From assembly GCA_002298165.1 (NCBI GenBank), contig DBMI01000007.1:1-22141 (forward strand): DNA of 22,141 bases, read 5' to 3'. Shown here in pieces: positions 21,982 through 22,141 of this stretch. This DNA is from Desulfarculales bacterium UBA702 (GTDB lineage Bacteria; Desulfobacterota; Syntrophobacteria; Syntrophobacterales; Syntrophobacteraceae). Numbering within the stretch: the stretch's first letter is position 1; each line of letters opens with the position of its first letter. The notes under the pieces were generated by a model that searched no databases, had not been told where the DNA came from, and saw nothing but the letters and a program-made list of their open reading frames with translations. A program made the translations under genes and the position numbers.

Positions 21982-22141
21982 TTTGGTCCGGTTGGGAAAC
22001 AAACCCTTTCCGGTTTACGGACGCTCTCTCGGTAATTGCAGGGGTCTCCCGAACTGGGTGGCGCGGTTTCCCGGGGCTGTTGCCCAATCAGGAATAGAAA
22101 GTTTAATGCACCGAAATTGAAGGAAAACTCCCCTCCCCTGG
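21982..22141. other. region downstream of ilvC
   Basis: No gene is supported. A weak inverted repeat (CCGG 21988-21991 and GGG with CCC and CCGG 22004-22013) follows ilvC without a T-run, so termination here is doubtful. The window ends in a C-rich tract like the one at its left edge. Confidence 0.3.

Noticed and set aside
21988..22013. Inverted repeat after ilvC as an intrinsic terminator
   Set aside because: The stem has an internal loop and there is no following T-run.

Overview
The window looks like chromosomal DNA from an anaerobic deltaproteobacterium (Desulfobacterota, possibly Syntrophobacter-like). This is inferred from gene content and order, the deltaproteobacterial style of the BirA operator (TTGTCAACC half-sites), a sigma-54 promoter and a GEMM-I riboswitch. 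No rRNA, tRNA, transposase or CRISPR was seen.

Layout. (1) 166-7106, minus strand: one tightly packed operon, bioA - small hotdog protein - SDR ketoreductase - long acyl carrier protein - nitroreductase-family flavoprotein - beta-ketoacyl-ACP synthase - second hotdog protein - bioF - bioD. It has no bioC, bioH or bioB. It looks like a dedicated mini fatty-acid-synthase that makes the pimeloyl chain and hands it to BioF, BioA and BioD. A BirA operator overlaps the -35 box upstream of bioA. The two hotdog proteins have complementary halves of the usual dehydratase active site: one keeps the His, the other keeps the Glu. (2) 7317-10418, plus strand: a putative enhancer palindrome, a near-consensus -24/-12 sigma-54 promoter and a cyclic-di-nucleotide (GEMM-I) riboswitch lead a three-gene cell-surface locus: a secreted protein with a fibronectin-III-like domain and five ~74-residue repeats, a small secreted protein, and a lipoprotein with four ~34-residue repeats. 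(3) 10437-10954: an intergenic block of palindromic repeats and a 45-aa single-membrane-span protein on the minus strand.

(4) 11145-15335, minus strand: an MsbA-type ABC exporter, then succinyl-CoA ligase (sucC-sucD) with a clear intrinsic terminator after sucD. (5) 15744-21981, plus strand: gatB, mtnA, then the branched-chain amino acid operon ilvB-ilvN-ilvC with canonical catalytic residues.

Most interesting are the pimelate-type mini-FAS with its split hotdog pair and possible flavin enoyl reductase, and the sigma-54 / cyclic-dinucleotide-controlled surface-protein locus. The functional proposals rest on motif reading and context only; no database or structure search was run.
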